64,000 nt of DNA from Flaccisagitta enflata (lineage: Eukaryota > Chaetognatha > Sagittoidea > Aphragmophora): positions 35,898,001-35,962,000 of the forward strand of contig OZ231128.1 of assembly GCA_965153355.1 (NCBI GenBank), in the 5' to 3' direction. The translations under genes were made by a program, and so were the position numbers. Position 1 is the first letter of the stretch, and each line of letters opens with the position of its first letter. The notes beneath the pieces were generated by a model that was given only the letters and a program-made list of their open reading frames with translations, searched no databases and had not been told where the DNA came from. Positions 48,135-60,249 of this stretch are shown in pieces.

Positions 48135-48452
48135 AACCTCGCCAACACCTGCGCGCTAGGTTGAAGGACACGAAGCGGAGACAAAGAATGCACAAATGAA
48201 ACTGACAATAAGAAGAAGAAAAAAGGTGTAAAAGTACATCGTGAATCTGCTTCCACTTGTAAAGGTGATAGTTTTCTCGTTTTCTATCCAATGATTTTCC
48301 GACGACAAGATTATGGAACGAACAACAGCTGAGAGCATGAGACTGAGAGCATCAATTTGAAGAAAGAAAAAAGAAAGGAAAAAGATTAATATGGTGAGAC
48401 TAAAAGAGGAGCATCAGCTGAGACTCTGAGAGCATCAGTTGGAAAACAAGTA

Positions 48453-48520
48453 ACCCGGGGTTTCAATATCGTTGCGGACGGATGAGCAGGGGCGCACAAT
48501 AGCCTAATAACAATTTATGC
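48453..48520 (-). mobile_element. Family B hairpin element, one end only
   Basis: AACCCGGGGTTTCAATATCG, TTGCGGACGGATGAGCAGGGGCG. Truncated after about 55 bp. Confidence 0.55.
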
Positions 48521-48534
48521 GATGTCATAGAAAA

Positions 48535-49055
48535 GTTGACTATCAGAGGGATACGGCCCAAATTCATGTTCACCAAAGGTCCATGTAAAAATTCAGCCAT
48601 GAAAATCCGAGAGTCGGACTACATTACTTTATAGTTTACAACAAAAATTCTGGAATGAGGAGCTCTAACTGGTGTTTCATCCGGATCCCTGAGGAGCTCT
48701 AACTGGTGTTTCATCCGGATCCCTCACAGCTATCCTTAGAATCATTAAATCCACCACAAACCTTACCACAGAGTGGCTCAACAGATTCATATCAACAGCA
48801 AGAAAAAGCTATATGTAAAATGTGTATATGACAAGAAATTGGCTATTTGTGAAATGTGTAAGTGACAAGAAATTGGCGCCGCCATCCGCCCCTTTTCCCA
48901 TAATCAAACGTAAGCAAAAATCCTTCCTGTACATTTTCTATGGGATATGAGGGGGGTGGCCGCGGCGGCGCTAATTATAGAGGTTCCAGGAACACATTTT
49001 TCGTAGTGGTTTATCTTTGCACATGATTTTGAGTCATATCCCTTTGATAAAGATT
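48535..49055. mobile_element. Inverted-ended element (~0.5 kb)
   Basis: CTATCAGAGGGATACGGCCC, AAATTCATGTTCACC at the left resembles the complement of ATGATTTTGAGTCATATCCC, TTTGATAAAG at the right, with about 40-bp arms at reduced identity. It contains a 36-bp direct duplication (GAGGAGCTCTAACTGGTG unit, 48656-48727) and a repeated ATGTGTAAGTGACAAGAAAT motif at 48818-48880. Confidence 0.45.
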
Positions 49056-49335
49056 ACTTCCTTATGACTTTGAATGAAATCTTGTTATGCAAGCGTACAA
49101 CCCACCTCCCCTTCCACACATGCAGACACAAAGAGCAGTTTAACGCTCGTTTTTTCCACTTTTCAACATGTGCTTACGCACGGACGGACCAACAGATGGA
49201 ACGATGGAAAGACAACGCCCGCCTTTTGATAGAAAGGGCAGGCATATGTGACTGACGGACCGACCGACGGTTCGACCAAAAAAAAACTTATAGTGTCAGT
49301 AGATCGCAACTAAAAACAATGACACTCAACTTGAC

Positions 49336-49343
49336 GTGCATAA
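49336..49343 (+). other. Target-site duplication, left
   Basis: GTGCATAA, identical to 53497-53504. Confidence 0.85.
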
Positions 49344-49967
49344 TAGGGTGACCTAAAGTATGCTCAAATTCAAATCAGGTCTTCCTTGCGGGAGAAATGT
49401 GACCATTTCCATCACTGATGATAACCCTAAAATTTGGTGGTGATCGAATGAAGTTTGCGCATGACCGCCACCCCCCCCCCCTCGTTTTAGAAGGGGGGAG
49501 TGCTTGTAGCAATTATGTAAATACAACCTTTCTTCTAAAGCTCATATCTCCTAAACGAATTGAGCAATTGAGCTCAACTTGGGCTCATTTTAAAGAGCAG
49601 ACACAGCTCTTTAAAATGAGCCCAAGATGAGGTCTGTAGCTCAATTCGTTTAGGAATGACAGTCTTCCAAAGTTGATGTTATTTTCAGCCTTTTCCATCA
49701 GAAGAAGGTGACTTCTAAAGCTTATATCTCCTAAACGAATTGAGCAATTGAGCTCAACTTGGGCTCATTTTAAAGAACAGACACAGCTCTTTAAAATGAG
49801 CCCAAATTGAGCCTAATTGCTTGATTCGATTAGGAGTGAGAGCCCTCCAAAGTTGATGTAATTTTCAGAAAGACGGCAAAAAACTTTACAACTACAAGAG
49901 CTTGTATCTTCTGAACGAATTGACGAATTGAAATCGACTTGGTCTCATTTTAAAGAACAGAGACGGC

Positions 49968-50179
49968 TTTTTAGTCGCATGCTATGTCACTCTACAACCC
50001 GCTTTGTCGGTCCGTTAGTCGGTTGGTTGGTTGGTTGCTCGGTTGATCCCCTTTTTACTTTTTTGGGGTTTTTGAGCTATTTGAGCTTACTACTCCTGCC
50101 CAAATACTTTAGTGACCTTCTCCAGCACTGCTCCTGCCCACCCGCAGGCGACTGGGGTAGCCATGTATACGGCTTAGTT
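49968..50179 (+). mobile_element. Hairpin element, family A, nested in the foldback arm
   Basis: TTTTAGTCGCATGCTATGTC, GGTT array, CTGCTCCTGCCCACCCGC, AGGCGACTGGGGTAGCC, ATACGGCTTAGTT. It interrupts the third palindromic unit. Comparison with intact units puts the insertion in the T run of CTCTTTAAAATGAG. Confidence 0.85.
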
Positions 50180-50635
50180 AAAATGAGCCCCCAAGTTGAG
50201 CTCAATTTTTTAATTCTAAAAGGAATGACAAAATAGCAGCGCTTGCAAACATCTTCAGTGAGGATCGCAACACAATGTAAATACCTGAAGTAACATCATC
50301 AGCTTTCGGGATCGAAGCTCTGTGGTCATTAGAGAGAATTGATATCTATCTCTTCCTGTCTTTGTCCGCTTCCTTCTGTCTGTTTTCCTATCTTATTCCG
50401 TCTATACAGTATGATTTTTTTGGAATGCAACATAAGAAACTTATATATCTCTGCTCCTGAGCATCATAGCAAGATGCGGATTGCACCATTGGATAGAGCA
50501 CGAAAAACTATTTTTTCTATGTTTTTTCTGATATCATGATGCAATATGACGTATCTCTACCAACAAGCCAGTAAAAACATTGACATCTTTAACATCTCAA
50601 AATTGGCTGTCTGATTCTCCCTTTAAAAAGATGAG

Positions 50636-52284
50636 GAAGATCAGTTGATCAATTAATTGGTGATCATGAGGCCAACTGAAGCATAACACTAATATTTTCT
50701 AAAGGCTGTTTCTATAATCTCCTTTTTGAGAGATGGCCAAATAGGTCAATTTCAAAATTGAGAAAATTTGTCAAAAACATTCATAATCAGATAGCTCATG
50801 TCAATATGAACATGGTTCAAAAACTGAATTTTGTTACTGATCCTTGATTTTCATGTAAATTAGGCTGAAATGCAACAAATAATGATCGAAAATAAGCAAA
50901 AATTGAGTTGTTAAAGTCAGCAAAACCAAAAAAATGGGAATTTTTTACTAAATCACTGTTCAAGAATTCAATCAGACCCGATTCTGCTGAAAAAAAATTG
51001 AGATTTCAATTTTTTTGAAAATTCTCTATAAGCAGCTTTTTTGGCTGGTTGGGCCAGTAGGCAAAAATTTACTGAATCTTTCGGCAACGATTTATTTAAG
51101 TAGGCATTCTCTGAAAGAACCACTGTGCAAAATTTCAGCCAAATCGGACAAATATTTTAGAAGTTATGCCGTTTTTTTTAATTTTTGGGTGGTAGGCTGG
51201 TTGGGCTGGTTGGGTTGGTTAGATGTGTCCCAGATGCACCAAATGCTCTGTTCGAAATAGTTTCAGTACAGTTTTGATCCATGCAAAAAATCTTTTGTCT
51301 CTCTCAAAGGGTTTCCAAGATATGGGCATTTCCTGATTTTTTTGGTTTACCATTTTGCTGTAAGTGCATACATGCGCCGATAACAAAGAATTAACTACAA
51401 AGATTCATCTTGAAGCGTGATTATTCTGCAACAATTTACTGACCAATCACATTGAAAATTTCATTATGGCTGAAAGCCCGGGAGTTAAGACCTGAAACTT
51501 TCAGTGTATATGCAAAATTTCATGCTCTTTCTCATCGTGTTATCCAAATTTCCATCATCAGTTTCACAATGGCGTGACAGTGACAGACTTAAAGCGTGAC
51601 ATGAGCGTGACAGAAGAGCTGCGGGGGTGTGCAGAATAATCACGCTTGAAGAAAAGTGTCGTTACGCGGGATTGGGGTGTCACAGTGGCATGAAATTTGG
51701 AGCATATGTCCTTCAAGTAGTCCTCTATTAGATAGAAACCTGAAAAGTGATTAACTTTGAGCATTTGTAGTGTTTTAAAAAAAGATAATTGGCACACTCA
51801 GATTTTGCCATGAAATAGCAAAAGAATTAGAAGGATCAAAATTTGATGATAATACAATATTTGAACAACTTAGCATTTGCGCAGTAGGATGAAATTTTTT
51901 GTACATCACATCGGAATGATGATAACTGATTAAAAGCTGAGAAATGATCAGATAATCTATTTTTGATAGGTTTTGCTTGTTATTTGCTTGTCCGGACAAA
52001 ATCCGGACATGCCAATGTGGCCAATTTGACCTAATTTTTACTACCCCTAGGGGTAGAGGTAGTCACAAAAAATGGTTTGGCAAGGTAATCCAGGTAGTTA
52101 GGAAGGTCATCCAACTATAAAAACTTGTCACAATGCAATAGACATTGCGGTAACACTGTTAACGTGATGGTGAGTCGAGTTCTCTCGTCGAAAAGAGATT
52201 GTGACATTCGCCTAAAGTCTGTCCAGAAAATCCCACAATAGCCCCTTGATTGCTAACTATTTGATCAACTCAACCTACTCATTC
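50636..52284. other. Non-inverted core of the foldback element
   Basis: AT-rich, no supported gene. Its part 50985-52235 is related to the insertion at 37525-39056, with the same order of blocks over about 1.2 kb. The core may be an element that jumped into the foldback, or the two may share an ancestor. Confidence 0.7.
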
Positions 52285-53496
52285 TTTTTTGGAGGGAGAA
52301 TCAGACAGCAAATTTCTTGATATGAGAGATGTCAACATTTTTACTGGCATTGTGGTAGAAATATGTCAAGATGCATCATGATGTCAGAAAAAAACATAGA
52401 AAAAATAGTTTTTCGTGCTCTATCCAATGGTGCAATCTGCATCTTGCTGCGATACTCAGGAGTGGAGATATATAGGTTTCTTATGTTGCATTCCAAAAAA
52501 ATCATACTGTATGACTCTCTCCCTTGCTCTGTCTCTCTGTCCATCCGTCTAGTCATCTGTCTCTGTCTTGCTCTCTGTTTCAGTCTGTATTTCTCTGTCT
52601 CGGTGTCTGCCTTGGTTTGTTTGTCTGTCTTGTTCTGTCTGTCTCTGTGTCTGCCTTTGTCTATCTGTCTCCGGCTCTGCCTCGGTATGTCTCTCTTGGA
52701 TTGTCTGTCTCTTTGTGTCTTTATGTTCATCTGTCTGTCTGACTATCGGTCTGTCTGTCTTTTCATCTAAACGTGTGAAGTAGGTTGTAAAAGCTTTTGC
52801 AATTTTTGTGAAAACAACATCATCTTTGGAAAACAGTCGTTTCTAAACAAATTGAGCTGCAGACTTTAATCTAGGCTCATTCTAAAGAGCTGTGTCTACT
52901 CTTTAAAATGAGCTCAAGTTGAGCTAAATTGCTCAATTCGTTTAGGAGATATAAGCTTTAGAAGTCACCTTCTGATGGAAAAGGCTGAAAAAAAACATCG
53001 ACTTTGGAAGACTGTCGATCCTTAACGAATTGAGCTACAGACCTCATCTTGGGCTCATTTTAAAGAGCTGTGTCTGCTCTTTAAAATGAGCCCAAGTTGA
53101 GCTCAATTGCTCAATTCGTTTAGGAGATATAAGCTTTAGAAGTCACCTTCTTCTGATGGAAAAGGCTGAAAATAACATCAACTTTGGAAGACTGTCATTC
53201 CTAAACGAATTGAGCTACAGACCTCATCTTGGGCTCATTTTAAAGAGCTGTGTCTGCTCTTTAAAATGAGCTCAATTGCTCAATTCGTTGAGGAGATATG
53301 AGCTTTTGAAGAAAGGTTGTCTTGACATAATTGCTACAAGCACTCCCCCCTTCTAAAATGAGGGGGGGGTGGCGGTCATGCGCAAACTTCATTGGATCAC
53401 CGCCAGATTATAGGGTTATCATCAGTGATGGAAATGGTCACATTTCTCCCGCAAGGAAGACCTGATTCGAATTTGAGCATACTTTAGGTCACCCTA

Positions 53497-53504
53497 GTGC
53501 ATAA
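53497..53504 (+). other. Target-site duplication, right
   Basis: GTGCATAA following CACCCTA. Confidence 0.85.
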
Positions 53505-53954
53505 GAACATGTAAGACGAAGAGCACGTCATACTATTCTCAAGCGTTTATACTCGCTTCAGAGAGTTTCAAATTGAAGGTTCATAGAGCTCGATTCTGTC
53601 TTCGGAAGACTGTCTCTACAAAATTGGCCATCTTGGAAAATAAGAATCGATGATTTCTTCAATTTCTCCTTTTTAAGAACACGAGACTGCCATAACTACA
53701 TAAGTTGATTTAGCCAAGTCTTTGTCCAAAGCGCCATTGAGTATAAAAAGTCAACAAAGACTGACACAAAATCAACACAGAGTCATGTCATGAGAGAATA
53801 TAAGAGAGAGAACGAGAGAGAGAGAGAGAGAACAATGACAGAGGAAAGAACAGAGAAAGGGATAGAGATAAGAGAACAGAATGAGAGAAAGACAGACAGA
53901 CAGACGGACATTTAATGAATGATGATTGGAAATTGAATTAGGTATAGGAAAAAG
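53505..53954. other. No gene seen
   Basis: Unique sequence with a short GA run at 53800-53830. Confidence 0.4.
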
Positions 53955-54155
53955 TGACGCGGGGTATCAATATCGTTGCGAAAGGGTGGGCAGGGGCATC
54001 CAACCCCCATCCACACCCCAACCCCCATCCCACACAAGAACATACGCAAAGCGCTCGTTTATTCAACTCGATCATCACGGACAGACGGACAAACTCACCA
54101 ACGGACGGACCAAAGGACGGACAAAGCCTCTTATAGAGTTGCGTGTCCGGAACAC
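53955..54155 (-). mobile_element. Hairpin element, family B
   Basis: GACGCGGGGTATCAATATCG, TTGCGAAAGGGTGGGCAGG, GGACGGAC array, GCCTCTTATAGAGTTGCGTG, TCCGGAAC. Right hairpin slightly decayed. Confidence 0.8.
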
Positions 54156-54179
54156 AAAAGAAAGGAAGAAAGAATAGAT

Positions 54180-54193
54180 TAAAGGAAGAAAAA

Positions 54194-54277
<84 letters not shown>

Positions 54278-54278
54278 A
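54180..54278. repeat. (AAAG)n tract between two hairpin elements
   Basis: About 23 AAAG units, ending directly at the AACAAGGCC terminus of the next element. Confidence 0.95.
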
Positions 54279-54426
54279 ACAAGGCCAAGGCGGAATAAAC
54301 GACAAGACAGTCGCGGACGGTTGGGCAGGGGTTTTAATAAAAAAAAAACGCTCGCAATTCGAAAATATTTCTGAAGAACCGACCGACGCAGCAAGGTGTA
54401 GAGTCGCGTGTCCGCGACTAGAAAAA
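54278..54426 (-). mobile_element. Hairpin element, family C
   Basis: AACAAGGCCAAGGCGG, AGTCGCGGACGGTTGGGCAG, GACCGACG, CAAGGTGTAGAGTCGCG, with terminal stem GTCGCGTGTCCGCGAC then TAGAAAAA. The inner GTCGCGGAC is the exact complement of the hairpin arm GTCCGCGAC. Confidence 0.8.
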
Positions 54427-54589
54427 GCGACTAAAGGAGCAGACGGAAAGAGAACAGTAAAGCTAGTTAGTTCTTATGTCGTTGAAGAACAAAACCATAT
54501 GGCAAGAATAAATGGTCCGAAACGCACTGCTAGATAATCAAACAATGATGCTGCGACGTGAGCAGCGACGACCTTCTAAGAGTCTCTCT

Positions 54590-54783
<194 letters not shown>

Positions 54784-55799
54784 CTCAGCTAGCTTCATAA
54801 TCCAGAGAGCCGTGAAAAATTGAATGATAAATCAAATGGTGGGGGGTCCATTTTAGCCCGAATTTTAGACTAGTTAAAACTGAAACCAGATTTTGACTTG
54901 AGTGGAATGAAGCAGGCCATCCCTCTTTTTTATTCTTAACTAGGGTGTTTTTTGATCTTATTTCTTCTGGGGGATTCTTAAAGACTGGTTTATCCTAATT
55001 ATGAACAAGGTTAATTTATCGTTTGTTTTCACTGTTTCCTTATTTCGACACCATTTTTCATTTTAAAGAAATGAATGCTGAAATTATTTTTAAAGATATA
55101 AAAATGTTTCACAAAAAATATTTTACAAATAAAAAAAATCTACACTCTTCATTTCCCACTTTGATTTTTAAGAAAAGAAATTAAATATAATAAATGATTA
55201 TTTGGAATAATCATGAATATAATTTTTTTTAATGTTCCTATTTTGATTTTCAAAAATTGACAATAATAGATTGTGTTAAAAGAAAATATGAAAAAAAAAT
55301 GAAGAGTGATGCAAATAAAGTATGAATCAGGCCCAAGAAAATTTTGTTTTTAAGGTTCACTCATAAACCACTTTATTTAGAATGAATAATGAAAATAGCA
55401 ACTGCTGTAGTCTGATTCTGCTTTGAGTGATTTGGGTGCATTTTCAGATGAGGATTGGGCCTTGAGTGCCCTCCTCGAAATGGTTTCTCGTCTTTCTCCA
55501 TTCCTCTGTACACTAATTTTTTTTTCAATTCAGGTAGCATGAAGATAGTCTTAAAATGATTTAATCCGTAAATCATTTTTTTTATATCATCATTTTAAAT
55601 CATCTATGTCAATCCATTGGTTATCCTTTCCACTTAAAGAACTAACAATCCAGGAGTAGCAGTAAAAAATGGTAAGCTTTTTCTATCTTCATGCTAGTTT
55701 GTGTCCAATCTTACGCCAATATAATTGTATATTGCATCTTGCATATTGCATCATGGCAGTTAAAAATTTTCCTGCCTTTACATTGTAAACCTATCTCAT
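54784..55799. other. No gene seen
   Basis: AT-rich; no coding or clear repeat structure. Confidence 0.45.
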
Positions 55800-56006
<207 letters not shown>

Positions 56007-56314
56007 TCTCATTCCTAGCACTCCATATTTTCACAGATAAGAGGAGACATGATTGGGTTTTACTACCAAATAAACTTCCCCCTGGAACCATAAATTTTCA
56101 TATCTCTCTCTCGTCTCTTCATAACTTTCAACAAATTTTAATTTAAGATTTTTTCTCTTTCTCTCTCTTGTTTTTTCTTCTCTTTTTCTCTCTTTCTTAT
56201 TATGCACATGCTAATTGCTGAATATTTCAAGTGAATTAGCGAGTAATTATGGCCATCTGTCGAATTGTAATTGTTGTCTGCTTTCTGGCATCAACATGTG
56301 TCCACCATTGCATT

Positions 56315-56400
56315 GCAAAGGTTTTGTGCGGCGCCAAAACACTTTAATAAGAGGCTGTGTCCATCGGTCGTTCGGTTGGTAGGTAGGTCTGTAACATAGT
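56315..56400 (+). mobile_element. Hairpin element head, family F-like
   Basis: GGTTTTGTGCGGCGCCAAAAC, CTTTAATAAGAGGCTGTGTCC, CGGT/AGGT array. GACGATCCTACACGGCGCACC at 56411-56430 may be its other end. Confidence 0.5.
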
Positions 56401-56909
56401 ATTCGCTTGACGATCCTACACGGCGCACCATAGGCTAACATGGTTTTCTTCAATGTTCATTACTGCACTAGTCTATAGTAGCTACCATCCAAATGACTTA
56501 ACGCAGGGTTCATAGAATGCAGTCAGCTCATAAGGGGTGGCCAAATTCAACTCACTTTCAGACATCGCTATTCAGATGGAGAGTCTGTTACAATATGTTC
56601 AAGTTCAAGTTCAAGTCAAGAGCTGTCCGTTATGAAGTCTGTTATAATATGTTGAAAAGAGAACATTGCCAATATGTCAATAAATCTGCGAGCGTCGCCC
56701 TTCATGTTTCTTTTTCTTTTTCTTTTCCTTTTTTTTTTTTTGTCTGACTTTTTCTTGTTTTCTTTGCCTAACATTTTGCGATTAACAAGGTAAATCTATT
56801 GATATTTCTTTGGCGTTTATCGAATGTAACATTTGATTATCGTCGATAAGCGTTTATCAGAATATTCATCAATTCTTGCCAAACACGAATCGATTCTTTC
56901 GCAGTTTCT

Positions 56910-57129
56910 TGTCGCTGGCTAAGCGACTGTATAAGAGGCTGTGTCCGTGGTATGTCTGTATGTCTGTAGGTGACGTGAAATTTCGGATGACGCGAAATCG
57001 GTTGAAATAATGATTTCTGAGCATAACGGCCCCTGCCCAGCCACAATACAACCCCAGCCCACCCACATACTGTCCTTGCCCGCGCGCACTACCGCTCACC
57101 CGTCAGCGACTATTTAATGGCCGGATACG
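56910..57129 (+). mobile_element. Hairpin element, family F
   Basis: GTCGCTGGCTAAGCGAC, TGTATAAGAGGCTGTGTCC, a short TGTC array, CCCTGCCCAGCC, then CCGTCAGCGACTATTTAATG and GGCCGGATACG. The far end GTCAGCGAC matches the complement of the hairpin arm GTCGCTGGC with one change. Confidence 0.65.
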
Positions 57130-57490
57130 TCACACAAAGCGACCCAACCTTCGACACTGACTCTCACCAATCTTATTATGGTTGAGGCTTGGTAGAAAAA
57201 TATTCCATGCAAAATTTCAGGCCTCGGGAACGGCAGGAACCTTTGTTAGGATGACCATGAAGTTTTCATAGAAATCTATGGCAGAGACAAAATTTGCATA
57301 ATAGAATATTGGTTTAATGTTAATTCAATACAAACTTCAACCTCACCCTAACAAAGGTTCCTGCTATCTCAAAGGCCGAAAATTTTGCATAGAATATTTT
57401 TTTACCAAGCCTCAACGGTGGTAAGATTGGTGAGAGCCATAGTCGAAGTTTGGGGCGCTTTACGGGACGTACCGGGTATCCAGCTTTGTT
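57115..57490. mobile_element. Foldback element (~375 bp)
   Basis: AACCTTCGACACTGACTCTC at 57147 pairs with its complement near 57425-57450. The arms (~115 bp, or ~170 bp with the outer GGATAC/GTATCC part) run through TGAGGCTTGGTAGAAAAATA and GGAACCTTTGTTAGG. Loop about 110 bp. Confidence 0.7.
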
Positions 57491-57953
57491 TCAGATTTCT
57501 CTTGCTGTGCAGTCCTGCTAGCTTAACCACCTTGAGCATAAATACACGGACAGGTGTATATACATAACTCACGATCACCCCTTTGCTCAATCCCCGCCCC
57601 TTCCCCTTACAGCCAAACCCCGGTCCAACCCACTTTGCTCCTCGCACATCCAAACACACACATATCCCGATTTCGGTGGTGACATCGGTCAGTGGACATC
57701 TCAAATAACGTCGTTGACGATCGTTCGCTTTGTTTCACCGAATCTAAAAGCGGCCACGAATGGCAGCGCAGATCGTTTCCGATGTTCCAATGGCTAAGTC
57801 CGTCATTTTATGTCGTTCTGCCTCGTCCTTCAGTCTCTTATTCTTTATTGACCATTTTGTTGCTGTATGCTTATTCTTTCTTAAGCTTTGAGGCGATTTT
57901 AGCTCACTGTATCTATTGTCTTATCGAGTATACACTCATAAAAATTTCCAAAA

Positions 57954-58164
57954 ATACAATAAATAAATATCGTCGTGTTGTACAGCAACGGACGTTATTG
58001 TATTTTAGATAATACAACGAATTGTACAGCAATTGTACAGCAGTTGTACAGCAAATACACGAGTTGTATGACGATTGTATAGCAATTGTATAGGAAAAAA
58101 CAAAAATTGTATAAAAAAACGACGATATTTAATTATTGTAGCGACGATATTTATTTATTGTATT
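57954..58164. mobile_element. Small MITE with TTGTACAGCA tandem core
   Basis: ATACAATAAATAAATATCGTCG at the left is inverted at the right (CGACGATATTTATTTATTGTAT). The core repeats ATTGTACAGCA four to five times (58018-58060), a unit that is itself partly palindromic (TTGTACA). Confidence 0.7.
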
Positions 58165-58381
58165 CCATAATTTATACAATAATTGAATAAAAGAGGAGCC
58201 GGCAGCGAGCAGGAAAAAAAAATACAAAAATTGTATTTCAGCGCCAGAACCCGTAGTAAATACAATAATTGTATAGCTGAATACAAAAATTGTATAGCCG
58301 AAAAGCCAGTAAAAAAAAACCAGCAAAGAAACTACCCTGAGCGCAGGGTAGTTTCCTTGCTGGCTATAGCAGTTCACTAAT
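58165..58381. repeat. Cluster of short palindromes
   Basis: Repeated ACAAAAATTGTAT / ATACAATAATTGTATAG, and a 12-bp stem GAAACTACCCTG / CAGGGTAGTTTC around an AGCG loop at 58330-58360, flanked by CCAGCAAA / TTGCTGG. Confidence 0.6.
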
Positions 58382-58620
58382 ACAAGGCCGGATACATGGC
58401 AATCCAGTCGCGGACGGTTCGGCAGGAGCAGTACTGCAAATTCGGGCGGAATTTATCAATGTGACGGACAGACGCATGGACGGACGACCGACCGCCGACG
58501 GCCGGCCAACGACCGACCGACCCGACCGACCGCCGACCGACCGACCGACCGACCGACCGACCGACCGACCGACCGACCGACCGACACGGCAAGGAGTACA
58601 GTCGCGTGTACGTGACTAAT
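58382..58620 (-). mobile_element. Hairpin element, family C/A mosaic
   Basis: ACAAGGCCGGATACATGGC, CCAGTCGCGGACGGTTCGGC, long GACC array (58493-58584), then ACAGTCGCGTGTACGTGACT. The inner end is family C (GTCGCGGAC) while the hairpin is nearer family A. Confidence 0.75.
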
Positions 58621-59039
58621 CTTGCCAAGACCATTAAACTGGATCTGACAGTTACTATAATCATTTTCAACGAACGCCCATTGTTCGGACTGAGCTAACA
58701 AAATTATCACAGCTACTAGTCAAAGCAGACACGAACAAATTTGTTGCTTACACAAATCAACAAAACGTGGGAAATAAATGGTTGTAGTTTCTGTTGTTTG
58801 GGTTTTTAATAATAACAAAACAAAAATATCACACTGGAAACAGAAATAAAGAAAACGAATGTAACGATCCCAATATTACAATGCCATAACGTGTGGCATA
58901 ACAGTCCATCATACAGTCACTACGCTGTGTTAAACTATGACTGGACGACTAACGCCAGGAAAACAGAAATACAGTAAACAAACAAAACGATGCGCGATAG
59001 TTCTTAACACTGCAACTATCAGTTAATCTTTGACAATTT
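58621..59039. other. Intergenic, no gene seen
   Basis: AT-rich spacer downstream of the gene at 59040; no AATAAA placed with certainty. Confidence 0.4.
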
Positions 59040-59799
59040 TTAATCCACTTCATCGCTTCCGTAGCCTGTTATCGGCGATGATGGGGAGGTGGGCGGCGTC
59101 GACACTGAAGGCCGCTGAACGGGTGCATGTGGAACAACGTGATGTCCAACATGACGCGCCCTGTAAAGCCGATGAGAGGAAACATCAATTACCAAACCAT
59201 GTCAAGTGAAAATAGCACAAATTACACTGACAAGCCAACCGAAACATATCTTAAACTAGGAATGTATTCATACCTATCCTGTACAACAAAAACAAACAGG
59301 ACTTACTGCCAGCAAGCGTCGCAAGCCTCCAGCTCGCAGATTGTGCAATACATCGTCAGCGGTTTGACGTTATGGATCGCGCAGGCGGGCTTCACTGTCT
59401 TGAAAACCTCAATCAGGGTGGTCATGAACGGAGCGGGTAGAAACGATTCCATGGTAACCTCCGACCTGCGCGTGATAATGCCATATGTAAAAAGTATTGC
59501 GGCAATCTGCTAGTTTCACCTAGGGGCGTAAAATATGATCAAAGTATTGCAAACGATTCAGCAATATCTTGTTACTAATTCATTTCCTATAACAACAATC
59601 ATACCTATAACATATAATACCTGCAATATGGACAGCGCTTGTGCTGGTACATGACCATCAACGTCGCGACACAGTCGTAGCAATAGGTTTGGACGCATAC
59701 CTCGCATAAGTGCGGGTCTGTTGGCAGCAGGAAGCAGATGCCGCATCGAAACTCCTTTTCCGCCTCTTCCATGCGCTTTTTCGTCATCAACAAAGGCAT
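59040..59799 (-). CDS. Miniature RING-like/B-box protein, copy 2
   Basis: Three exons: 59799-59621, 59465-59307, 59160-59040; total 459 bp, 152 residues. All junctions are GT..AG and phases agree. Residues 19-59 form a RING-like zinc module with four CxxC pairs (C19/C22, C32/C35, C40/C43, C56/C59). Residues 88-119 are a B-box2: C88, H91, C100, C103, C108, C111, H116, H119. The tail is Ser/Pro-rich and ends GYGSDEVD. RING plus B-box is the front half of TRIM-type ubiquitin ligases, but the coiled coil and substrate domain are absent. Zn positions are identical to those of the neighbour at 60250-61547, so the two are tandem duplicates. Ligase activity is inference. Confidence 0.85.
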
Positions 59800-60249
59800 G
59801 TCTGTTTTTATATTGATTTACGTTATCGTGCCTGGGAAACAAAAACCATGTTTCAGTGAAAAATCAATGGCAACAATATCCAAAAACGGAAACGAAACAC
59901 GAAAAACGGAACGGAAACGAAAACTGGAAGTGACAAAAACCAAAATTGGATGAGAACATGAAATGGTTGCTCAACATTATCGACACAAATGTAATACTAA
60001 TCTTAGGCCAGGCCTTTGCTTTTTAAAACGGCGGCAAACAAGACGGTCGAGCCAAATATAATTGTTATATACTAACTAGGACAAAACAGTTATCACAGGA
60101 TAAAAACGCGCATGGAATCCAAATTTTCAAACGTCTCTAAGATGAGCTGCGCGACGCGGTCTCCCTGACGGAGCGTGGACGCATCATACGCATACGCATC
60201 ATACGCTTTGCTTAACCATGACTGCCCGACTACTGACAACGAAACGAGT

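Larger units (their letters stand above)
49344..53496. mobile_element. 4.15-kb foldback element with 1.2-kb inverted arms
   Basis: Ends TAGGGTGACCTAAAGTATGC and its complement. Arms: 49344-50635 and 52285-53496. The outer 190 bp pair through GACCATTTCCATCACTGATG and a C-run. Next come about three ~180-bp tandem units per arm, each a palindrome centred on GAGCAGACACAGCTC within GCTCATTTTAAAGAG..CTCTTTAAAATGAGC. The inner ~220 bp pair almost perfectly near ACAGTATGATTTTTTTGGAA. An exact 8-bp duplication flanks it. The TAGGG start and 8-bp duplication fit hAT. No transposase is present, so it would be non-autonomous, comparable in design to Drosophila FB and Galileo. Confidence 0.9.
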
